Shown: one piece after another, positions 25,101 to 37,100 of the stretch
Layout of the letters: the number at the start of each line of letters is the position of its first letter
Numbering within the stretch: the stretch's first letter is position 1
Notes under the pieces: model-generated
The model's input: only the letters and a program-made list of their open reading frames with translations
Told to the model about the DNA's origin: nothing
Database searches by the model: none
Position numbers and translations under genes: made by a program
Assembly (NCBI GenBank): GCA_038373885.1
Contig: JAWZYV010019925.1
Coordinates: 401,001-465,000, forward strand
Direction: 5' to 3'
Length of the DNA stretch: 64,000 bases
Source of the DNA: Cheiracanthium punctorium
Lineage: Eukaryota > Arthropoda > Arachnida > Araneae > Cheiracanthiidae

Positions 25101-28100
25101 AATCTTACACCTACAGCAATATTAATTTTTTGAATCCCCAGACATCGTGTATGATGCTTATTCTGTATTCAAAATTCTGTGTTTAAAATTTTATTTCTAT
25201 GTTTTTGTAACTTCTTAAATAAAAATAAAAAGATCATTCATACTTTGTCATTTAATAATTTATATATATATATATATATTTCTTATTAATAAAACTCGTT
25301 TGAATTTGTAATGAATGGCTGCCTTATTTTATGTTTCAGTCCTTATGCTGGAAAAATGAAGTATAGTATAAACATAACCAAAATTTTAAAATCAACACCA
25401 TCACCTTCTTCTGGCCATAGAAATGTATCCTACACTACTGAATATCTCAATGAGACTTTCACTAGAACACCTGCTACACTGTCTTCCTCTCCACCCGATG
25501 TAGATGATGATTCTGAACCCTCCAGTACTCCCTCAACAGAACAAGATGAGAATCACTTTCACTATGAAGTGTATGATGCTTATTACCTTGTAGTTAAAAA
25601 CTTGCATCATTTTACTGAATACACTCTTGAAGTAAGCAAGCATTCAGTGAATATTTTTTTATGTGCATATAACTTCATAAATTCCTAGATGATGAACTTT
25701 CCTTTTAACGTTGTAGCTAAAAAAAATCCTGTTATTTTGGTACATCAGCACAAATAAATTAATTATGTCATTCAAAATTGTGAGACTGTATCTATACAAG
25801 CTGTACTACATACTGAAATAAATTATAAACCTGTATCATTTACAAAACTTAAAGAAAAAATTCTTAAAAATAAAAAATTTTGCGAAAAGTGTCACTTAAA
25901 AAAATTTTGCTGTGCAGCTCCATGTTTAAGAATTTTTTTTCTGAAAGTTTCACAAAAGGCACCGTTTTTTCACTTATTACAGTGTGTAATACAGCTTGTG
26001 AAGAACCATCTTTAATTTTTTCTAGATCCTGGTGCTATTAGTTTCTTTCAGTTTTTTTTCCAAGACCAAAAACAGGTCCCCCCCCCCCTTCAAACTACAC
26101 CCTTAAGTTCTAGTATTTACAGTGAACTCTCACTTATACACCGCCTCTTTTATACGCCTTTCTCATTTATATGACGATTTTTAGTGGTCCCGGCTCATTA
26201 TATAGGAAAATAATGATATAATTATTCGTTTATGCATCGCTATATTTCACTTATGCGACGAATTTTTTTTCTTAGACTACCAAATTTTTTTTTCTCTTAA
26301 ATAGAAATTAAAAAATAAACCATTTATGGAATGAAACGTGTTGCTCGATCTAGTGGTTTATTTTTCCTGTTTCCACGTGTGCCTTTTCACCTTTGCTGTT
26401 TCTAGGAAGACATTCTTTCAGAATGAACATGAATCTCTCGAGTGGGATGTTTCACCACCCACTTTGAAAACTCATTCATCTTGAAGGAAAGAACACGTAT
26501 CATTGCTTCTTGCCCGGAGCCTAGTTCTACCCCCATTGTAATGGTCTTTTGAAAGTGGTCATTCTTCTCTTATCTCGGAAAAAAGGGGGTGGTTTGTGTG
26601 ACTATTGTGATCAACAACCTATCGTGCAGCATGCAGATGACGTCAAAAATTTTCTTTCTTTGGGTTCTAAGAAATTTCTATTTCGCTGTTGAGTCAGCAA
26701 TTTTTAACTTGTGCTTGTAACTTGCTTGATTTGTCTGGTGAATGGTCTCGAAATGGCTAAACGAACGAAATTGTCCTTGTCTTTCAAAGTGAATGTTATT
26801 AAGAAATTTGAAGAAAATCCATCAACTACTAAAAAAGCTTTAGCTGATCATTTTAAAATTCCGGAGTCAACTTTGAAAGGAATTTTAAAAAAAAGGGAAG
26901 CAATTCTAGCTGCTGAACGAGAATGCGGAATTCAATCCTCAAAGAGAAGCCGAATTCAAGGAGGAAAGTTTCAAAAATTAGAAAGTGTTTTGTTACAATG
27001 GTTTAAAGAAGCTCGTGCTTCGAACATTCCGGTTAACATTGAGTTACTCAGACAGAAAGCTGTTCATCTGTCAGAGACTTTGGAAATTGAAAACTTCTCT
27101 GCATCGCATGGATGGGTGGAGAAATTTAAGATCCGGCACGGCTTAGAAACTCGAACCCTATCTGGAGAAAGTGCAAGTGTCGACGAAAAAACTGTAGAGC
27201 AATGGAAAGAGGACTTATCATCTTTAATAGAAGGATACAAACCTAAGGACATTTTTAATTGCGATGAAACTGGTTTGTTTTTCAAGATGATGCCTAAAAA
27301 AACATTGGCATTTAAGGGGGAACCCTGTCACGGTGGCAAAAACAGTAAAGAAAGATTAACTGTTTTGTTATGTTGTAACTCTGATGGATTAGAAAAACTT
27401 ACCCCTTTAATAATCGGGAAATCAAAAAAAACCTCGGTGTTTAAAAAACATAAAGCGGTTTCCGTGTGAGTACTTTAACAGTGCATCATGGATGACGTTG
27501 GAAATTTTCTTAAACTTTCGTAAATTTGACAAGAAAATGGAGAAACAAGGAAGAAAAGTTCTCCTATTCATGGATCAATGCCCTGCTCACCCTCGAGATC
27601 TGCCAAAATTTAATCATGTAAAAGTGCTGTTTTTTCCTGCAAACTGTACGAGTAAGTTACAGCCTCTGGACTTAAGTATAATACGTTGTCTAAAAGTGCA
27701 TTATAGAAAAACTTTGATTCGTCGATATCTTGCGGAATTAGAAACGGGCAAGTCAGCTGCAGCTGATGTAAAAATTTCAATCCTTGATGCTATGAATATG
27801 GTATGCGCTGCATGGAGAAGTATTGGTGACTACACCATAAAGAATTGCTTTAAAAAAGCTGGATTTCAATTTCCTGATGAATATGAATCTAATGACCAAA
27901 TTAACGAAAATGAAGAAGATTGGAATATAGATCTTAGTGATGACGAATGGCAAAGTATATCTGATGGACTCGTTTGTTTTAATGAATTTGTTGATATAGA
28001 TGAAAATTTAGTAACAACAGAATTAAGAGAAATTGAAGACATCGCTAATGAAATGGCTGATGGTGATGAAGATGATGATAATGAAGATGATTATGCAAAA

Positions 28101-31100
28101 GTTCCTCCAAGTCATAAGAAAGCGTTAGAAGCTTTAGATATTATTCGGGACTATTTGCAATTTAATTCAGCTGTTGAAACTCCGTTTACTCATTTGCATG
28201 AAATTGAAAAAATTGTTTCTGTAATACATCGGCAAAAACATAAACAATCATCTATTATGGATTATTTTGAAAGAAAATAAATGTTAAGGTATGTTACAAT
28301 TTTTTTTTCATTGTATAAATCACAGTAATTTCCCCAAACCGTTATTGTATAAGCATTGTAATCCTTAGAAACATTCTTATTCATGTTCCCACGGCAATTT
28401 ATATTGAATTTTAGAATTTTGAATGGATTTTTTGACTTATACGCCTCTCTCAGTTATGCGCTTTTTTCTGTTGGTCCCTTGGGCCGGCGCATAAGTGAGA
28501 GTTCACTGTAATAATAAAAGAATAAAATTTAGTTTGATTTTAAGTCAATCACATATTAACTACATTAAAATGCTGTTAAGTAGAAATGCTCATATATACA
28601 CATGCAAAATAAAAAATAAAAAAATATTACTCAACACTTAAGAAAAATATGGTCTAATTTTTTCAAGTCTTACTGAAACTAGTTTAACTGTACTGCTTTT
28701 TCTTACTGTATTTCAGTCACAGACACACAGACATAAAACAAAATCAGGGGTCATATTAGCTTCAGTTGTTTAATGTCTATTGCTCCATCAGCATCAGTTT
28801 TACTAGATGAAATCTCAAATGGTTGTCTGTAAGAATATGCAATATGAGAGAGAGAGGTTACTTCATATTATGATTATTAATATAAAAACAAAAAGAAATT
28901 CTTTTCATCTTTCTCAAGAATCAGTTTTGCATATTTGTTACATAAATGTGTAGTTTACAAAGAAAAAAATCCCTCATGGAGTAATATTTATGAAAAATTG
29001 AAATGAAATTCACCTAAGCTCATTTATATCAATATATTATTCCTGTCTCTATGTGTTTTCATTAAAACTCTATAATTTTAGTTTGACTGAGCAGCTCAAT
29101 AACAAAATTAAGACTTTTGGGGTTATATTGTTAATACTTTTAGAGAAATAATAATAATGTTAAAAATACTATATAAATGTTACAAATAGTACAAATAAAA
29201 ACATTTCAATATATTCAATCTATTCACAAATTTTCCCACTGCTCTACAAGACTTCTTTCCGAAATCAAGAGTTCATTTCTCAATTTCAGTTGTTTTGTGT
29301 CATGTGTTAAAAAAATACAAAATGCAAATTATGAAAAATAGAGTTTTTTTAAACCTACCCCTCTAAAAAGTACTTGAGTGCAAGCCAAATAGACTTGCAC
29401 CAACAAGTGCAAGTCTATTCTACTTTTGTAAATAACAAATTAGTTTCTCGAACAAAATATAAGTAATCATAATATTTTACCCTGCATCATTTTATTTAAA
29501 AAGAATAATTATCTTAAACTAGAATAAAAGAAATTTGAATTACAGAGGAACCTCGCAGAACAAAAAAAATCAAACTTACTATAATAAAAATGAAACTGAC
29601 CAGTGTTTACCAAGTTTGAATCTTGTAACGTTTCATTATGGCAGGTTTTATTTTATTTGCCTGTTGAATTCTTCTTATTATTTTTCTGGAAGATTTTGAT
29701 GTTTTGCTGGGCTATGATTGGATTCCACTTGCACTAGCTCTTTCAATCTTGATTATAATTTGTACAGTGAAATTCTGAAATGGTGTCGTATTTCTCTCAC
29801 TCATTTGCAAGCATAAGAGTCTCTCATCAACTCTAACAATAGGTCTCATCTAGAATTGGTTCAAAATTAGGAGACCCCCCGAGCTTAGTTGGTCTTCCTC
29901 CCACTGGGGCTCTTTAAAATGAAAGCCACTTCCTTTCACCCATTGCCGTCTTATATGGAGTATCTGGCACCGCTCTGCCGTTGCCAGAGGGCAATAAAAA
30001 CAACAACAGAAAAGGAATAGACCATTACGGACCTACCTATATGATTTTTAGAAATTTATTAAATTGTTTTCTGATCGTGAAGTTCTTGTGTTAATTTCCT
30101 TTTTCATTAATAAATTAGGTATGTCGTCTGAATATACTTGCATTTTTATTATGTCCTTTTCACTGATGGAATATACAAACTCATAATCTGTAGTATTGCA
30201 AATAATTAGAAAGTGCATATGTTTTTGCTCCGATGTAACTGTAAAACGTTTATTTGCAAAGAATCATTTTAAAATAAAAAGAAAATTAATTTCACTAAGC
30301 AAAATTAACTTCATAGAGTCCTTAAATGTTTGATCTTTCCCATTTTAATGCCATACACATTTTTAACATTGTATATTCTCTATTTCTTATAATTGTATAA
30401 AGTGTTATTATGTAATTCTTTTGTTTGTTTATAGGTTAAAGCTTGCCAGGATGCTGATACTACAGAAAATGAGCCATGCAGTTCACAAGCTATTACGACT
30501 ATTCGTACTCGACCTCGTGGTATGTTTTAGATTCATTCAATAATAATCATTCTTTGAAAAACCCAGTTCAGCTAAGTCAGTTTAAAACCTACAAATTTTC
30601 ATTATTAAGAATTAAGTATGTGACACTGTTTTAATCCCAAACAGGGGTCCAATATATGTTGACATATACCACCTGTTTAGTATTTAAATTTTTAAAAAGT
30701 AATATTGCTATAAAATGTTTGCAAAATTATTGTAAGGTTGGTAGATAATTTTTTCTCCGTAATAAAGTTTCTTTTTTCCCCCCAATACTTTCAGTAAAAT
30801 GTCGAATGAATTAAATATTTTGCATTTTTATTATTAGGTGGTGCTGATGATATAGATGTTAATAGTATACGAATAATGCATGAAAACTTGACTTATGGAA
30901 TTCTTAATGTAAAATGGGATGAACCAAAAGATTATAATGGCTTGATAGTAAATTATTTTGTTGAAATTAAGTCATCTGAAGTAAGTACTCACAATTTTAT
31001 ATAACATGTGTATGCATGCTTTTGATAATTATGCTTTTACTAGAAGATAAAGCCCATTGTGGAGGCAATTACAAGCGGTGCCAGAAAAAACATTTGACAA

Positions 31101-34100
31101 AAATATGTCTACACTCAATATATTTAATCTTCGTCCACTTAAAATAGATAACTTCATATTCAATTTTTATTATATGCCAGAATCAAATATCATGTTCTTC
31201 TGAAAACGTGTGAAACTTTTTGCATTCGAACGATTTCGTTTTGTGGAAACAGCCCCTCTTATATCAATGCTTCATGCAGAGGAAATTATTTTATTTGTAA
31301 AAAAGAAATTAAACTGTGTAATCTGGAAAAACTATTTTCAACAAATTAGAGTAGCAATTTTCCTTTCAAACCCTGATAACTGTGACTTCAATATGACGTT
31401 AATTTCGTTTGTGACAGCTAATTTTGTCATGTAAATGATCAACTTTTTTCATTCTCGGAAATAAAATAGACCTGAAATTAGAAAAAAATCACTTAAAAAT
31501 TTGGGAACTTGTGGATTTTCAGATTTTTGAAGTAGCACAGATTGTTTTCTATATTTTTATACATAATTATGAAAACTTTCAAGCAGATCGCCCAAACTGT
31601 ATAGATTTTATGTTTTTTGTGCTTAACTTTTTTTTAAATCTTTTTTTGAGTATTGATAGTAATAGTTTTATCTTTGAGTGGCTGAACCAGAATTGTTACA
31701 GTCAGGGATCAGCATAGCTGTATAGTAGGATAAACTATCAGTGGCAAATGCAGAAATTTTCGGTTCAGGAGTTGATTTAACCAAGAACTTGTTTGGATCA
31801 AATAAGATCCCTTAAGCAAATTCTTTTCTGGTGTATAGTTAATTTAAACAATCTTATTTGAACTAAACAAAATGTACAATAAAGCAAACTCTTGCGTTTA
31901 AGTTTTTTTTTTTTTTGAGCAGGGCTGAACCCCTTAATTCCTCCATCAGATTTCTACTACAATAAATATTAAACATTGTGAAATTTCATAGCTGACTCAT
32001 TTACAAATACATCACGTGATCTATTTATTGTTCAGTTTTAAATACGTCTGCTACAAGCAGACTTCCACACACCACATTAGCCAAATAGCAACTAAATTAA
32101 ACACTGAACAAAAAACTGATGTTAAAAGATAAGCTTAATTAAAAACTTTGTAATAATACACATAAGATATTTAGCAAAAATCATGATTTTGGCACTATAA
32201 AAGATCCACCCTTTGGAAGCAAAAAAGCTCTTCCATCGTCACAGGCAGAGAAATTAGAACTGCAAGTGAACAACAAACAAATGAGAACAGGGAGAATAAA
32301 AGATGAATGGGGGAGGGGAGAGAAAAAACAGAATAGTAAATTGAAAATGAAATTAATGAATTTAAATAGTAAAGTAAATAAAACTATTAAAAAAAAAGTT
32401 TTCTAATCCACCTTGCAATCCCAAGACATCTTTCACAACCCCATTTGCCAGTGCGATTTCATAGCTCAAATAACACTGATATAGTGCATTTCTTTTTTCA
32501 ATCAGTTAAAACAATCCTTGCCTCTCTTTTTTATGTTATTGTCTTACTCTCTCTCTCCTTTCCTATTTTATGTTTTAATATTGTGTTTTATTTCATTACA
32601 GTACAAATCAATCCCTGTATGTTTGACTCAGCTGGAATATCAAAAGCTCTCAGGTTACACCATTTATGATTTAATGCCTGGAAATTATTCTTTGAGACTA
32701 AAAGCGACATCACTTGCAGGGTCCGGAAATTGGACTTCACCAATATATTTTACAATTCCAGATTCGAAAGGTAATATAGTCCATAATATTCAGGGATTTG
32801 CATTGTGAATTATTTTATGAATAAAACTACTAGCAAAATTCGTTCATTTTAAGTGGGAGGTGCAGATCAAAAATCTAAATTCTTTTCTGTATAGAATTTT
32901 GTTTTATCATTAAAAAAAAAAAAAAATCATTGGAATTTTTGAATTTTTATAGGGAAAAACACATTTTGGGTGATTCCATGAAACTAGGGACACCAATGGC
33001 AAAAAAAAAAAAAAAAAAAAAAAATGTCTAATAAAAAAATAATACTTTAGTCCCCCTATGAAGTAAAAATATGTGAATTTCTGTGAAATGATGCTAAAAA
33101 AGTTGACAACACCTTTTTAAAAGTTTTATACAGAATCTTTGGCAACATTACTGTTTTACATGAGTTCTTGTCTGAAAGAGGTGTAGGAAGTTCATCTCGT
33201 TTTATAAAAGAAATCCACAAATGTGAATGAAATCTTATTTTTTTATTGAAATTTCATTTATATATGAAAAGATTAGACCAATGCAGAAACCCTTAACTGC
33301 AGTATTTATCTTAAAAACAATTTTTGTAAATTAGGCAAATATTTAATGTAACATCAGTCACGAAATTCTATAAAAGTTTTTCTTGCTTAAATAAAATTAG
33401 TCCCAAAAATATAAAAAGTCATTTTCTCTTCCTTTATGAAGATATCTTTAATATATGTCTTTTGGATATCTAATATTGGTTCAATTTATGAATTTTAAAC
33501 TTATAAAAAATATGTAACATCAGTCACATTTCTGTTTTTTAATTAGATACCTACATAAAAATATTGGGAAAATTGCATTGACTACTGCAAAAAGACAGAA
33601 AAAGAGGTGAGATAAGTTAAAGAATGAAGGGAAATATGAAGATTATAAAAGAAAATCAAAGCAGAACGAATAAAGAGCCAAAATAAAAAGGAAATGACCT
33701 AGCTAAATTACCTCAATCAATTCAGAAAATCTTTTTCAAACATTTTCTCTAATTTCAAGATAAATTAATCTTTTTACCTTCTTCTGAAATGACTGAGGTA
33801 ATTTAGGTGGATAATTTTTTTTATATTTTAGCTGTTTATTGTTTCTGCTTTGTTTTTATGATCTTCATATTTCCCTTCATTCTTGAATTTATCCCATCAC
33901 TTTTCCTGTCTTTCAGCAGCAGTCAGTGCTATTTACCCAATATTTTTAAGTAGCTTTCTAATTGAAAAACAGAAATGTACCTAATGTTACACATGTTTTC
34001 TAACACACATTTACACATTTTTATAACTTTAAAATTCACAAATGAAACTACAACTTTTCATGTTATTAGGAGTGATGTTACATTAATGTTAGGGCTAATT

Positions 34101-37100
34101 TATGAAAATTGTTCTCAAGGCAAATGTTGCAGTTAAAAGTTTCTGCGATTGTTTAATCTTCTCATAAATGAACGAAATTTCAATAAAAAATAAGATTTTA
34201 TACATACCCGTTGATTTCTTTTAGAAAACAAGATGAACTTTCTACACCTCCAAAGACAAAAATAAAATATATGCAAAAATGTTTTGCCAACTTTTTAGCA
34301 TAATTTTATAGAAATCCACAAATGTTTACTTCATAGAGGAAAAAACTATTATTCTTTAAAAGAATTGTTTTTTTTTTTCACTAATGTTTCTAGTTCCATG
34401 GAATCACCCTTTAGTAAAATACACTAACAACATTATTTTTTAAATTTTATTAATGAACAACAAGCAGTACTATGATTTATTTATTATGATTAAACTAGAG
34501 TAATTCTATTTCAAAAAGTAAATTTGCAGGGTGTCTACCATCATGCAAAGGTCACGAAAGTCACGGAAAAGTCAAGAATTAGAAAAATGGTCACGAAAGT
34601 CAAGAAAAGGTCAAGAAATGAAGCACTAGGTCACGATTAGCGACTCAACTCCCTTTTTCCGTTTCATTCAAATTCTTAGTTGACGATTTTCGTAACTAAA
34701 TTTTCTAAACTTTTGTGCACCATTTTTACAGTTTTGCTAATAAACGTACAGTTTACCACATAATTCTGTCGATCTTTGTTGTAGAGATATTTAATTTTGA
34801 AATCGGGGCTTATTCGTTGATCACCCTGTATATTAATAGTGTTAAATTTAAAAGTATAATTTTTCTTCATTCTATCAGTATGATGCAGGGGTGCAGAAAC
34901 TGTTTTTACTCTCAACATTTCCCTCAATCCATATGCAATTTTCCCCAAAATTTTATGATATGTTTATAGACTTGCATAAGTTCTGTATTACCATAAGTGT
35001 AAAAATATTTGCAATGTACAAGCTACATACATGTTTACTAAATAGCAATTGGTCCAAGTTAAGAGAAAGCAAACTGCTGATCGGTGAAAAAGTTGAAAAA
35101 AAAATCGCTTTAAAAATAGGAATGGGAAAGAATAACTCGAAGAATTTTGTAATTCATTGTTAAAATCGAAATCAGTTGTATATTTTCTGCAGAATTTCCC
35201 CCTATCCTAGATTGCCGGATCGTACATATTGTGCATCCCTGGCACGAATGTATTTTTGATATTAGTGTTTCGTATTTGTTATGGTCAAGAAATCAAGCTT
35301 ACTTTATATGGTAGACACCCTGATTTGGTAGTTTTGTTTTTAAGAAGAAATAATATATAATTATAGCATGTTTATGTGAATGTAACATCAGTCACAAAAT
35401 ATATGTAACATCAGTCACAGGAATAAAATATTTTCTACATAAAAAGTTTTTTAATTTTTTAAATGAAAGAAAATGTTTTCATAAAGATTGAAATCTGTAC
35501 TTAACTAGAAAAATATTATTTTACTTCTCACACTATTAGTTCGAAGAGGATTTGAATTTATATAAAATTCATTTTACTCAATGTCTCTTCTGTGTAACAT
35601 CAGTCACGTCTTTTGATTTCCCTTAATTTAAAAAAAGAAAAACAAGACTTCTTATATTGAAGATGGATAACAGTATAGTACTTATTTATGATACTCTTAA
35701 TCAATTTAAATAAATAAATATATATATTTCAAGCCACTGGGGAATTTCAAAGGTTGCAAATGTAGTCAATTGTAACATCAGTCGCCATGGAATGACCCTT
35801 TTCCTTTCTGCTTGCTTTTGATAGCTTAAAATCAGATAAAATAAATGTGGTATGATCTGTTGTATTTAGTATTATTTAAATCAATGGTGTCTGAAATTTT
35901 TAACTTCATAAAGTCTATTTTTAAAATTATTTAATTGGTAGGGAAATGTACTAATGAATAATTTTAACTATTGATAAAAGAATGCATTTGTTGATATGTA
36001 TTTTATTTATTTACTTATTTATATTTATATATATATTTCTGTTTCAGGAGGATGGAAGTTTGAAGTTGTCGTAGGCTTAATTTTGGGCATTCTTTTCGTT
36101 ATAGCTGTAGCTTTTGGTGTGCCAACTTTCATGTGGTACCGAAAAAAGTAATTTTTTTACTTTTAATTTGTAATGTATACACATTAAGGATAACAGACAT
36201 AAAACAATTTCAAGTTTGTTTCGTAGTTAAGTACAAAACAACTCTTCTTAAAATTAAAAATTACTCTTAAAATGTCTAAAAAGCTAAATTATGTGATTCC
36301 CTAGAACACAATAAATGTTATCATTTGCTGTAGTCTTTTACATCTGGAATACTGTATAACTTGGTTATTAAATTAACCTTAATCCTTAAATAATCCTTTT
36401 GGAATACCAAATTCAAAACTATATAATAAGTAATTTACTTTTTTATCATTTATATATATGTATAATAAATTTACAATTAAAAAACTCTGTAAATCTATTT
36501 TTAAGTTAAATATAATTCTCCATTTCATCATTCTTATTAAACATATCGATTCCACTCTAGTTTGGTAAAAGATTGCATTCTTTCGATTCATTGTTTTCTG
36601 TAAACCCATAATCACTCATAGACTGTAGACTATCTGCAGTAGTGTTGTGCTACTCACTCACGAGGCGGTTCAAATGACCTATTCAATTGGGCAAAAGAGG
36701 GAGTACCTCGTTTTCCCGATTTGAAGTGGTTCAAATTCTGAAGTGGTTCAAAAATTCCGAGGCACCTCAAAGTTTCGCGGTTCAACTTTTTGAGGTACCT
36801 CAAAGATTTGAAGTGGTTCAAATTCTGAAGTTGTTCGAAAATTCTGAGGAACCTCGAAGTTTTGTCGCAGTTCAACTTTTTGAAGTGCCTCGAAATTTCA
36901 GCTTCGTGAGGTAAAGGAGAGGAAACGGGTTTTGAAGCGGCTGAAAATTTTGTACTGTGGCGGTCTGCTTCAAGAGGGGGGAGAAGAAAAAGGCGGAGGA
37001 TCGTATCATGGATGACACGTTAGGTTACGGAAGCAAGAATGAAGATTGATTTACGATTTGGGATAGGCAGAGGGAGCTGTGCTGCGTGATGTGAGATTGC

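Noticed and set aside
36687..36914. Coding repeat protein from gaagtggttcaa repeats
   Set aside because: Open on both strands because of the short palindromic ttcgaa-type motifs. It is subterminal repeat DNA of the hAT-type element.
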